Source: Verrucomicrobiota bacterium (GTDB taxonomy: Bacteria > Verrucomicrobiota > Verrucomicrobiia > Limisphaerales > J093). From it: DNA of 64,000 nt. The stretch is from NCBI GenBank assembly GCA_029556615.1, contig JAKQDD010000236.1, forward strand, positions 124,001 through 188,000, in the 5' to 3' direction. A program made the position numbers and the translations under genes. Positions 52,460 through 60,861 of this stretch are shown piece after piece (position 1 is the first letter of the stretch; every line of letters begins with the position of its first letter). The notes under the pieces were generated by a model, which searched no databases, was not told where the DNA came from, and worked only from the letters and a program-made list of their open reading frames with translations.

Positions 52460-55400
52460 ATGAAAGAGCTGTTTGTGTTGGCGGCGATGGTGTTTGCGGC
52501 GGGGCAGGCGGGGGCTGCGGAGGCCCCGGTCCGCCGGGCGATGCAGTTCCGGGCCGGCACCGTCGAGGCGGCGGCCGCCTGGCAGCGGGACGCCCGCGAG
52601 CAGTTGATCCACCTGATGATGGGGGGCAAGGTGCCGCCGCGCGTGCCGCCCGATCCGCGGGTGACCGGCCAGTGGGACGCCGTTCCTGGCGCGACCGGGT
52701 ATCGGCTCGAGGAAGCGACGATCCAGACCCTGCCCGACCGTCGGGTTCATCTTTGGCTGGCGCGGCCGAAGTCTCCCGGGGGCAGGGTGGGGGCGGTGTT
52801 GGCGCTGCATGGCCACGGGGGGAGCGGCGAGGCTGTGGTGCGTGGGCAGGGGTTGTACTGGTACGGCCGGACGCTGGCGGAGATGGGTCTGGTGGTGGTG
52901 GCGCCGGACATCGGCCAGCACGAGCTGCAGCATGCGGACTGGACGTTGATGGGGGAGCGGACGTGGGACGCGCTCCGGTGCCTGGACTACATGACGGCTC
53001 TGCCGGAGGTGGACCCGGCCCGAATTGCGGTGGCGGGGCTGTCCTTGGGAGGCGAGACGGCCATGTACGTTGCCGCGCTCGACGAGCGGGTGCGCCTGGC
53101 CTGCAGCAGCGGCTGGCTGACAACGGTGGCCAACATGAAGAACGGGCACTGCCCCTGCTTCGATTTCCCGGGGCTCGAGGCGACCTTCGATTTCGCGGAC
53201 ATTTTTGCCTGTGCGGCACCGAGGGGGATGGTTTGCGAGCTGGGGGAACAGGAGCGCGCGCCGGGCGGTTTCCCGGTGGCCATCGGCCGGTCGGCGCATG
53301 CGGAGGTGGCGGCGGCCTATCGGCTGTTCGGGGCGGAATCGAATCTGACGCTGACGGTGCACTCGGGGCCGCACGTGTTCAGCGGGCGTGATTTTCTGCC
53401 GCGGTTGCGAAGCGCCTTTGGGGTGAATGTCCCGGCGGTTCCCGAGGACGCGGCGGCACGCGCCTGGGTCCGGTTTACGGATGGTCCCGAGTCGTTTGAA
53501 GGCAGCGCGTATCACTGGCTGGGGCGCAGCGTGCTCGAGGTGACTTTGGATACACCGCCGGAGCCGGGCGACGCTCTCGAGCTGCGCTGGGGCGCGAAGT
53601 CGGATCGGCGGCAGGCCGTGATCCGCGTCAACGGCCGGAGCAGCGTGGTCGAGGAGGGCGGGCATTGGGGGTTCCGATGGGTGCGGGTGCCGATCCCGGC
53701 CGGGGTCCAGGGAGACCGCTACCGGATCCGGTTCGAGCGGGGTCAGGGGCTGCCGGCGTTCCTGGCCGAGGTCCGAGTGGCCGGTCTCGAACGACCCGCG
53801 GACCGGCCCGAGCTCAGCCGGAGTCGCCATCGGGCGGACTTGACCGTCAGCGGGGTGGACGAGACGGCCGCAGGGGCCGAGGCATTCCCCGCGATGCGCG
53901 CGGTTTGGGACCGGGAACCGGCGGCGGCGGCGTTTCCCGCCGTAGCGGAGGGCGTCAAGGCGGCGTTTCGTCAGGCGGAACGCAATGGGCGGATGGCGAG
54001 CGAAGCGTTGTATCGTTGCCGGCGGTACGTGGACGGCTGGCTGGCGCGGGCGGACCCGGCGACCGGGCTGATTCCCCGCAACCTGCGCGAGAGCGATTTC
54101 TGGAACGGGCGCGATGCCGCCGCGGACAATTATCCCTACATGGTGCTGACGGCGGCGATGACGGATCGGGGGCTCCTGGAAGGGCGGATGTTGGAGATGC
54201 TCCGGACGGAGACGCGTCTGACCTGCCGGCTTGGGCGGTTGCCGGACGACTATTCGTTTTCCAAGAAGGGCTGGCGGCGGGAGGCGTTGGACGTCGAGCA
54301 AGTGATGTTTGACGGGGCGGAGTACGTCAAGGACGGGCTGCTGTGTGTGACCGAATGGCTTGGAGCGAGCCCGTGGTCAGAGCGGATGATCGGAATCGTC
54401 GACGATCTCTGGGCGCAAGCGTCCCTCGAGACCCCCTACGGAAAGCTGCCGAGCCTGAATCTCGAAATCGCGGGGAACCTGCTTCAGGCGAACTCGAGGC
54501 TCTTCTGGTTCACGGGCAATTCCCAGTACCTGGACCAGGCGATCCGGCTTGGGGACTATTACCTGCTGGGCACGAACCACCCGACGCGCGACTTCCGGAC
54601 CTTGCGCCTGGTGGATCACGGCTGCGAGATACTCAACGGACTGAGCGAACTGTATGTGGCGGTGGCGCACGCGCGTCCGGCGAAGAAGCAGGCCTACCAG
54701 GAACCGCTGCACGCGGTCTTTGACTGCGTGCTCGAGAAGGGGCGGAATGCGGATGGACTGCTGTATTCGTGGTTCAATCCGCAGACGGGGGAACACAGCG
54801 CGGACCTGTGTGACACGTGGGGCTACGACTACGACGGGGTCTACGCCTTGTGGCTGATCGATCGGACACCGGCGTATCGGGAGGCGGTGCGGAAGGTGCT
54901 GGGCAACCTCGAAGGCAAGTACGTGGGGGCTTGCTGGGGCGACCGCAGCGCCGACGGGTTCGCCGATTCGATCGAGGGCGCGCTCAACTTGTACCATCGC
55001 GAGCCCGTGGCCTCGGCGGCGGCATGGATCGACGATCAGACCCGCCGGATGTGGCGGATCCAGGGTGCGGACGGGGTGATTGAGGGTTGGCATGGCGACG
55101 GGAACTTCGCCCGGACCTCACTGATGGTGGCGCTCTGGAAGAGCCAGGGGGCGAGGGTGGAACCGTGGCGGACGGACGTGCGGTGCGGCGCGGTGCGGGA
55201 AGGCAACCGGCTCTATCTTCACGTGACCGCCGATGGACCCTGGGAAGGCCGCCTGGTGTTCGACCGACCGCGGCATCGGCGCCACCTGAAGCTGCCCCTC
55301 GATTATCCCCGGATCAACCAGTTTCCCGAGTGGTTCGCTGTCGAGGAGGCGGGCCGGTACACCGTCCGGCAGTTGCCCGAGAGCCCGCGCGAGTGGACCG

Positions 55401-55471
55401 GGGCCCAGCTGGCCGAGGGCATTCCCCTAAGACTGAGAGCTGGACACGCTGTGTCCTTCGAGGTGCGGTGA
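52460..55471 (+). CDS. Secreted fusion of an alpha/beta-hydrolase (esterase-like) and a six-hairpin glycosidase-like domain
   Basis: A 1,003-residue exported protein starting at ATG 52460 with a signal peptide (KELFVLAAMVFAAGQAGAA). Residues about 90-400 are an esterase-like alpha/beta-hydrolase: oxyanion loop LHGHGG at 116-121, nucleophile elbow GLSLGG at 193-198 (Ser195) and a late His in LTVHSGPHVFSGR. Residues about 560-900 are an (alpha/alpha) barrel of unsaturated-glucuronyl-hydrolase or GH105/GH88-like type (DNYPYMVLTAAMTDRGLLEG, GNSQYLDQAIRLGDYYLLGT, SADLCDTWGYDYDGVYAL). A C-terminal beta domain follows. The two activities in one chain suggest deacylation and glycosidic cleavage of one substrate. 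Family naming is by wording only. Confidence 0.65.
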   Translation: MKELFVLAAMVFAAGQAGAAEAPVRRAMQFRAGTVEAAAAWQRDAREQLIHLMMGGKVPPRVPPDPRVTGQWDAVPGATGYRLEEATIQTLPDRRVHLWLARPKSPGGRVGAVLALHGHGGSGEAVVRGQGLYWYGRTLAEMGLVVVAPDIGQHELQHADWTLMGERTWDALRCLDYMTALPEVDPARIAVAGLSLGGETAMYVAALDERVRLACSSGWLTTVANMKNGHCPCFDFPGLEATFDFADIFACAAPRGMVCELGEQERAPGGFPVAIGRSAHAEVAAAYRLFGAESNLTLTVHSGPHVFSGRDFLPRLRSAFGVNVPAVPEDAAARAWVRFTDGPESFEGSAYHWLGRSVLEVTLDTPPEPGDALELRWGAKSDRRQAVIRVNGRSSVVEEGGHWGFRWVRVPIPAGVQGDRYRIRFERGQGLPAFLAEVRVAGLERPADRPELSRSRHRADLTVSGVDETAAGAEAFPAMRAVWDREPAAAAFPAVAEGVKAAFRQAERNGRMASEALYRCRRYVDGWLARADPATGLIPRNLRESDFWNGRDAAADNYPYMVLTAAMTDRGLLEGRMLEMLRTETRLTCRLGRLPDDYSFSKKGWRREALDVEQVMFDGAEYVKDGLLCVTEWLGASPWSERMIGIVDDLWAQASLETPYGKLPSLNLEIAGNLLQANSRLFWFTGNSQYLDQAIRLGDYYLLGTNHPTRDFRTLRLVDHGCEILNGLSELYVAVAHARPAKKQAYQEPLHAVFDCVLEKGRNADGLLYSWFNPQTGEHSADLCDTWGYDYDGVYALWLIDRTPAYREAVRKVLGNLEGKYVGACWGDRSADGFADSIEGALNLYHREPVASAAAWIDDQTRRMWRIQGADGVIEGWHGDGNFARTSLMVALWKSQGARVEPWRTDVRCGAVREGNRLYLHVTADGPWEGRLVFDRPRHRRHLKLPLDYPRINQFPEWFAVEEAGRYTVRQLPESPREWTGAQLAEGIPLRLRAGHAVSFEVR

Positions 55472-55478
55472 GGGGCGG

Positions 55479-55518
55479 GATTGGGGATTTGAGATTGGAA
55501 ACTGGAGATTGGAGATTG
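55479..55518 (+). repeat. Short GATTGG(A)-type repeats before the alpha-galactosidase gene
   Basis: The 40-base stretch between the two glycan enzymes is made of near-copies of GAGATTGG/GGAGATTG. It is the AG-rich, intergenic low-complexity type common in this lineage. It ends about 15 bases before the ribosome-binding site of the next gene and has no coding sense. Confidence 0.45.
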
Positions 55519-55541
55519 TGAAACGAACGAGGGAGATGCGG

Positions 55542-58067
55542 ATGAAGTCGATCGCGTTCTGGGCGGAGCGAAGTCCGTCGGTGGGGAGGGTGGGGGCGCC
55601 TTGGGGGGCCATCGGGGCCTTGGCATGGGCAACGTGCATGACCATGGCCTCGGGGGCGGTAACACCCCAGGAGTTGGACGAGGCTGCCCGATGGTCAGGC
55701 GCCCGGTTCGAGGGCATCGCCGAGCCCGCAGCGACGCCGACGCCCGGCTTGGTTGTCCTGGCCAATCATGATCCGGTTCAGAAGAACGCGCGGGGCGGCC
55801 GTCCGATGCGCCTTGGGACGGCGAGCTACACGCGTGGTCTCTATTGTCATGCCACGAGCAAGGTGATGGTGCACTTGCCCGGTCCGGGCGACCGGTTCAT
55901 GGCGGTGGCGGGAGTGGACAGCAACGACCAGACGAGCGGCGGGCGGGGCAGTGTCCGGTTCGCCGTGCGTGTGGGCGGGGCCGAGGCCTTTCGTTCCGAG
56001 GTCCTGCGCGAGGGTCAGCCGGCGGTGCCGGTTTCCGTGCCGCTGGGGGGGGCGCGCGAGTTCGTGCTCGAGGTCGATGATGGCGGCGACGGTATTTCCT
56101 GTGACCAGGCGGACTGGGCGGATGCCCGGGTGGTGTTGCAGGGCGGGCAGGAAGTGTGGCTTGGGGACATGCCGTTGCGGGCGGGCGCGGGAAGGCCGCC
56201 GCACCCCGTCGAAGTTCCGTTCTCGTTCCGCTACGGCGGCAAGACGCTGGCGGCGTTGGGATGGGTGCCGACGCGGTCGAGCCGTCCGCTTGACGCGCAG
56301 CGCACAGAGCATGTCGTTCGCTATCGCGATGAGCGGACCGGGCTCGAAGTCGAGTGTCGGGCCATCACGTACCGCGATTTCCCAACCGTGGAATGGACGG
56401 TATTCTTCAAGAACACCGGTGCGAGCGAGACGCCGATTCTGTCCGAGGTTCAAGCGCTGGATGCGGCCTGGGTCCGGGGCGGCGGGGGCGAATTCCTGCT
56501 GCATCATTGGGTCGGGAGTCCTTGCCGGGCGGATGATTTTGCGCCGCTCGAGACGGTGTTGCCGCCCAAGGCGACGAAGCGGATCAGCGCGGCGGGGGGG
56601 CGTCCCAGCAATTCGGATCTGCCCTATTTCAACCTCGCTTGGGGGGACGAAGGGGTGATCCTGGCGGTCGGCTGGCCGGGGCAATGGGCGGCCCAGTTTG
56701 TCCGCGATGGGGAGTCCGGACTGCGTGTGGTCGCGGGCCAGGAGCTCACCCGGTTCCGGCTGCGGCCGGGGGAGGCTGTGCGGACGCCGCTGATGGCGGT
56801 CCAGTTTTGGAAGGGCGACTGGATACGGGCGCAGAACATCTGGCGGCGGTGGATGCTGGCGCACAACGTGCCACGGCCGGGCGGACGGCTGCCCGGGGTG
56901 CAGATGGCGGCCTGCAGCTCGCACCAGTTCGGTGAGATGATCCATGCCAACACCGAGAACCAGAAGCTCTTTGTTGATCGCTACCTCGAGGAACGGCTGC
57001 CGCTCGATTACTGGTGGATGGACGCCGGCTGGTATCGCTGCGACGGGAGCTGGCCGAAGACCGGGACCTGGGAGGTGGACACCAACCGATTTCCCGGGGG
57101 ACTGCGGGTGATCTCGGATCATGCGCGGGCGAAGGGGGTAAGGACGATTGTCTGGTTCGAGCCGGAGCGGGTGCACCGGGGGACGTGGCTGGCGGATTCG
57201 AGGCCGCAGTGGGTGCTGGGGGGAGGGGCGGGCGGCTTGCTGAACCTGGGGCATCTCGAGGCGCGGCAGTGGTTGACGGAGCACATCGACAGCCTGATCA
57301 CCAGCCAGGGAGTGGACTTGTATCGGCAGGACTTCAACATCGACCCGCTCGAGTTCTGGCGGAACAACGACCCTGAGGACCGGCAGGGGATCACCGAGAA
57401 CCATCATGTCACGGGGTATCTGGCCTACTGGGACGAACTGCGACGGCGGCATCCGGAGATGTTGATCGACTCGTGTGCGTCGGGCGGCCGGCGCAATGAT
57501 CTCGAGACGATGCGTCGGGCGGTGCCTTTGCTGCGGAGCGACTACATCATGGAACCGGTCGGCAACCAGGGGCACACGTACGGTCTCTCCTTCTGGTTGC
57601 CGTTCCAGGGGACCGGCAGCGGCTCCGGGGCGATCTCGGCCTACGCGCTGCGAAGCACGATGCCGGCACATTTCACGGCGTGCTTCGACGTGCGCCGGAA
57701 GGATCTGGATTACGACTTGATCCGCCGTGTTCTTGGCCAGTGGCGGCAGTACGGTCCCTGCTATTTTGGAGACTACTATCCGCTGACGGCGTACAGCCTG
57801 GATCCGGCGCTTTGGATGGCATGGCAGTTCGACCTGCCGGAGAAGGGCGAGGGCGTGGTGCAGGCCTTCCGGCGCGGCGAGAGCGTCTATGAATCCGCCC
57901 GGTTGAAGCTGCGGGGCCTCGAGGCGTCGGCGCGGTATCGGTTCACGGACCTGGACACGGGAGAGACGGAGACGATCGTGGGGCGGGAGGCGGTGGAGAA
58001 GGGGTTGCGGGTGGTCGTTGCCGACAGGCCCGGTGCGGCCGTGGTCACCTATCGCAAGGCGGATTAG
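55542..58067 (+). CDS. Secreted alpha-galactosidase-like GH36/GH27 enzyme with NPCBM domain
   Basis: An 841-residue protein. ATG 55542 is preferred over 55536 because a GGGAG ribosome-binding site at 55531-55535 then has proper spacing. A signal region is followed by an NPCBM-like domain (ASYTRGLYCHATSKVMVHL, VAGVDSNDQTSGGRGSVRF). An N-terminal beta-sandwich and a TIM barrel of alpha-galactosidase type come next: RLPLDYWWMDAGWYRC, IVWFEPERVHRGTWL, LYRQDFNIDP (nucleophile Asp about 597), LIDSCASGGRRNDLE and RSDYIMEP (candidate acid/base Asp about 667). It should release terminal alpha-galactose from a complex glycan outside the cytoplasm. Confidence 0.85.
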   Translation: MKSIAFWAERSPSVGRVGAPWGAIGALAWATCMTMASGAVTPQELDEAARWSGARFEGIAEPAATPTPGLVVLANHDPVQKNARGGRPMRLGTASYTRGLYCHATSKVMVHLPGPGDRFMAVAGVDSNDQTSGGRGSVRFAVRVGGAEAFRSEVLREGQPAVPVSVPLGGAREFVLEVDDGGDGISCDQADWADARVVLQGGQEVWLGDMPLRAGAGRPPHPVEVPFSFRYGGKTLAALGWVPTRSSRPLDAQRTEHVVRYRDERTGLEVECRAITYRDFPTVEWTVFFKNTGASETPILSEVQALDAAWVRGGGGEFLLHHWVGSPCRADDFAPLETVLPPKATKRISAAGGRPSNSDLPYFNLAWGDEGVILAVGWPGQWAAQFVRDGESGLRVVAGQELTRFRLRPGEAVRTPLMAVQFWKGDWIRAQNIWRRWMLAHNVPRPGGRLPGVQMAACSSHQFGEMIHANTENQKLFVDRYLEERLPLDYWWMDAGWYRCDGSWPKTGTWEVDTNRFPGGLRVISDHARAKGVRTIVWFEPERVHRGTWLADSRPQWVLGGGAGGLLNLGHLEARQWLTEHIDSLITSQGVDLYRQDFNIDPLEFWRNNDPEDRQGITENHHVTGYLAYWDELRRRHPEMLIDSCASGGRRNDLETMRRAVPLLRSDYIMEPVGNQGHTYGLSFWLPFQGTGSGSGAISAYALRSTMPAHFTACFDVRRKDLDYDLIRRVLGQWRQYGPCYFGDYYPLTAYSLDPALWMAWQFDLPEKGEGVVQAFRRGESVYESARLKLRGLEASARYRFTDLDTGETETIVGREAVEKGLRVVVADRPGAAVVTYRKAD

Positions 58068-58111
58068 GCGGGCCAGCGGTCCGCGGGTGGTTCCGGAGCG
58101 AAGGGTTCACG

Positions 58112-60781
58112 ATGGCGAGGAACGTGGCGGACAAAGGCATCAGGCGAGAGACCGCGGGTTGGCGGTGGTTGGGGGCGGCGGTCCTGGCGCTGGCCGTGGG
58201 TGGAGTGGGCCCCTCTTGCATGGCGGGTTCCACGCCGGAGCCCGGGGATGGTGTCTATCGGAAGCAGACGACTTGGTCGGCGGCGATCCAGGCCGCGCGG
58301 ACGGCCTTGAACGCGGCCGCGCTCGAGGGTGAAGCCCGCGAGCAGGAGGAGGCTCGCGCCTGGCAGCGATTGCAGGACGACTTTCCGGCCCAGTGGGATT
58401 GGATTGTGCAGGACTCGGGGAATCGCCTGCCCACGGAGATGCTCGGCGGGGATGCGGGGACGGCGGTGGCGAACCTTCGCGGCGTGGCGATCGCGGCGCT
58501 CGAGGCGGAGGGCGCGGCCTTGCGCGAGCGCGTGAGCGAGGGAGCGGCGGCCCGGGGCGGGGACTTGGAAGCCAGGGACTGGGATCTCTACTTCGAGGCG
58601 TGCGCCGTGCGTCGCGCATCGCGGTTGAAGGCATGGACGAGCCCTGGCGTCCGGCGGGTGGTCTTTGTCCGACGCCACATCATTCGTCCGTCCTTCTTCG
58701 CGTACACCGAGGGGCAATCCGACGCGCAGAACGAGCGACATTTCCTGCCGGGATCAGCCTTATGTTGGCTCGAATGGGAAGGAGGCGAGGGACGGGTCCG
58801 GGCGCTGGTCGAGGACGCGACGGGGGTGATCCGGGATCCGGCGGTTTCGTGGGATGGATCGAAGATCCTGTTCGCATGGAAGAAGTCGTTGGACGAAGAC
58901 GACTATCATCTTTACGAGTGGGATCTCGAAAAGGGGGGGGTGCGGCAACTGACGTTCGGGCTGGGGTACGCGGATTACGAAGGGGCCTATTTGCCGAATG
59001 GGGAGATCGTGTTTGCGTCGACGCGGTGTGTTCAAACGGTGGACTGCTGGTGGACCGAGGTGAGCAATTTGTACGCCTGCGACGCTGATGGCGGGCATTT
59101 GCGGCGGTTGGGGTTTGACCAGGTGCACACGGTGTTTCCGAGCGTGCTGGATGACGGCCGGGTGATTTACACGCGCTGGGACTACAACGATCGCGGCCAG
59201 ATCTTCCCGCAGGCTTTGTTCCAGATGTACCCGGATGGCACCGGCCAAACCGAGTACTACGGCAACAACTCGTGGTTCCCCACAACCCCGGTGCACGCCC
59301 GCGGGATTCCGGGCACCGGCGAGGTCCTGGCCACCTTGTGCGGACACCACACCGCACAATCGGGGAAGCTCGCCCGGATCGACCCGGCGCGCGGACGACA
59401 GGAGAACCACGGCGTCCAACTCATCGCCCCCGTGCGGTCGACTCCTGCCGAGCGGATCGATGGGTACGGCCAGGACGGGGATCTGTTCCAATACCCGTTC
59501 CCCCTCACGGCGACCGAGTTTCTGGTGTCGTACGCGCCGCTGGGCTGGGGGTGGCGCGAGGGGCATTTTGCCATCTACTGGATGGACGAGGCCGGCCGGC
59601 GGGAGCTCCTGGCGTCGGATCCGAGGCTTCCCTGTGCGCAGCCGGTGGTTGTCGCGCCGCGGGCGCTGCCCCCGGTGCGACCGAGCCTGGTCGACCACGC
59701 CCGCAGCGACGGCGTTTACTACCTGCATGACATTTATGCAGGCCCGGGTCTCGAGGGCGTTCCGCGGGGGACCATCCGGCGTCTTCGGGTGGTGGCCCTC
59801 GAGTATCGGGCGGCCGGAGTCGGGTTCAACTGCAGCGCGGGTCCCTCAGGCGAGGCGCTGATCTGCACGCCCGTCGCCATCGGGAACGGGAGCTGGGATG
59901 TCAAAGCCGTTCTCGGCGAAACGCCGGTTCATGCCGATGGTTCGGCGGCGTTTCGGGTGCCAGCCCGGATGCCGGTCTATTTTCAGGCGATCGATCCGCT
60001 GGGCTTTGTCGCGCAGACGATGCGGAGTTGGAGCACGCTGCAGCCGGGGGAGATGCAAAGCTGCGTGGGCTGTCACGAGCACAAGAACACCGCGCCGCCC
60101 GTCCCGGCCCAGGGTGTGCCGCTGGCGCTCCGCGAGTCTCCCAAGGCGCTCGAGCCCTTTCAGGGTCCGGCACGCGGATTCAGTTTCGCCCGGGAAGTGC
60201 AGCCGATCCTGAATCGCCACTGCACCCGGTGTCACAACGATCGCACCCTGCAGCCGCCGGCTCCGGGCTCGAGGAGTGCCCTGGTCGCGGCGTCGGGACC
60301 TGATCCGCAGGACGGCGAGTCGCCGGCTCCGCGGGCCGCCTTCAGCTTGTTGGGGGAACGGGTTCTGGATCACAAGGCGAAGCGCTATTGGAGCGACGCT
60401 TACCTGGTGCTGACAGAAGCGCACCGGGGGGATTTCCTCGATGGACGGGGCATTCTGGTGGGGAATCCGGGCGGGCGCTGGGTGAATTGGATCAGCTCGC
60501 AATCGGTGCCCGAACCGCTCCCAGCCTACGCGGCGGGTGCCGCGCGCAGCGGCTTGTTCCGGTTCCTGGACGAAGGCCACAACGGGGTCCGGCTCGCCCC
60601 AGCCGAACGGGCGACGCTTGCCTGCTGGATCGATCTGTTGGTCCCGTTCTGCGGGGATTACCGGGAGGCGAACGCGTGGTCGGAAGCCGACCTCGAGAGG
60701 TACGAGCAATACGCGCGCAAGCGGAGCACGATGGAGGCATTGGAACAGCGGAATCTCCGCAGCGCGCTGACCCGGGAGTGA
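58112..60781 (+). CDS. HzsA-like secreted dihaem cytochrome with beta-propeller
   Basis: An 889-residue protein with an N-terminal hydrophobic segment (WLGAAVLALAVGGVGPSCMA). The middle part has TolB-like propeller blades: DPAVSWDGSKILFAWK, LYACDADGGHLRRLGFD and FQMYPDGTGQTEYYGNN. A C-terminal domain resembles the hydrazine-synthase alpha subunit family. It carries two c-type haem sites: CVGCH at 651-655 and CTRCH at 704-708, the second in VQPILNRHCTRCHND. Such proteins are widespread in Verrucomicrobiota and Planctomycetota without anammox. The reaction is unknown. It faces a paralogue encoded on the other strand. Confidence 0.75.
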   Translation: MARNVADKGIRRETAGWRWLGAAVLALAVGGVGPSCMAGSTPEPGDGVYRKQTTWSAAIQAARTALNAAALEGEAREQEEARAWQRLQDDFPAQWDWIVQDSGNRLPTEMLGGDAGTAVANLRGVAIAALEAEGAALRERVSEGAAARGGDLEARDWDLYFEACAVRRASRLKAWTSPGVRRVVFVRRHIIRPSFFAYTEGQSDAQNERHFLPGSALCWLEWEGGEGRVRALVEDATGVIRDPAVSWDGSKILFAWKKSLDEDDYHLYEWDLEKGGVRQLTFGLGYADYEGAYLPNGEIVFASTRCVQTVDCWWTEVSNLYACDADGGHLRRLGFDQVHTVFPSVLDDGRVIYTRWDYNDRGQIFPQALFQMYPDGTGQTEYYGNNSWFPTTPVHARGIPGTGEVLATLCGHHTAQSGKLARIDPARGRQENHGVQLIAPVRSTPAERIDGYGQDGDLFQYPFPLTATEFLVSYAPLGWGWREGHFAIYWMDEAGRRELLASDPRLPCAQPVVVAPRALPPVRPSLVDHARSDGVYYLHDIYAGPGLEGVPRGTIRRLRVVALEYRAAGVGFNCSAGPSGEALICTPVAIGNGSWDVKAVLGETPVHADGSAAFRVPARMPVYFQAIDPLGFVAQTMRSWSTLQPGEMQSCVGCHEHKNTAPPVPAQGVPLALRESPKALEPFQGPARGFSFAREVQPILNRHCTRCHNDRTLQPPAPGSRSALVAASGPDPQDGESPAPRAAFSLLGERVLDHKAKRYWSDAYLVLTEAHRGDFLDGRGILVGNPGGRWVNWISSQSVPEPLPAYAAGAARSGLFRFLDEGHNGVRLAPAERATLACWIDLLVPFCGDYREANAWSEADLERYEQYARKRSTMEALEQRNLRSALTRE

Positions 60782-60861
60782 CGTCGGTACGTCAGTGCGT
60801 CGGTGGGTCAGTGCGTCGGTGGGTCAGTGCGACGGTAGGTCAGTGCGACGGTAGGTCAGGG
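60782..60861. repeat. Five 16-bp tandem repeats between convergent dihaem genes
   Basis: Five units of 16 bases (consensus CGTCGGTGGGTCAGTG, with CGACGGTA variants in the later units) fill the gap between the stop of the plus-strand HzsA-like gene and the stop of the minus-strand one. The last unit contains the minus-strand stop codon. There is no hairpin, and the array could spread or shrink by slippage. Confidence 0.8.

Noticed and set aside
52313..57671. Long minus-strand open frames over the esterase-glycosidase and alpha-galactosidase genes
   Set aside because: They are shadows of strongly coding plus-strand genes; no motif, signal peptide or ribosome-binding site supports them.
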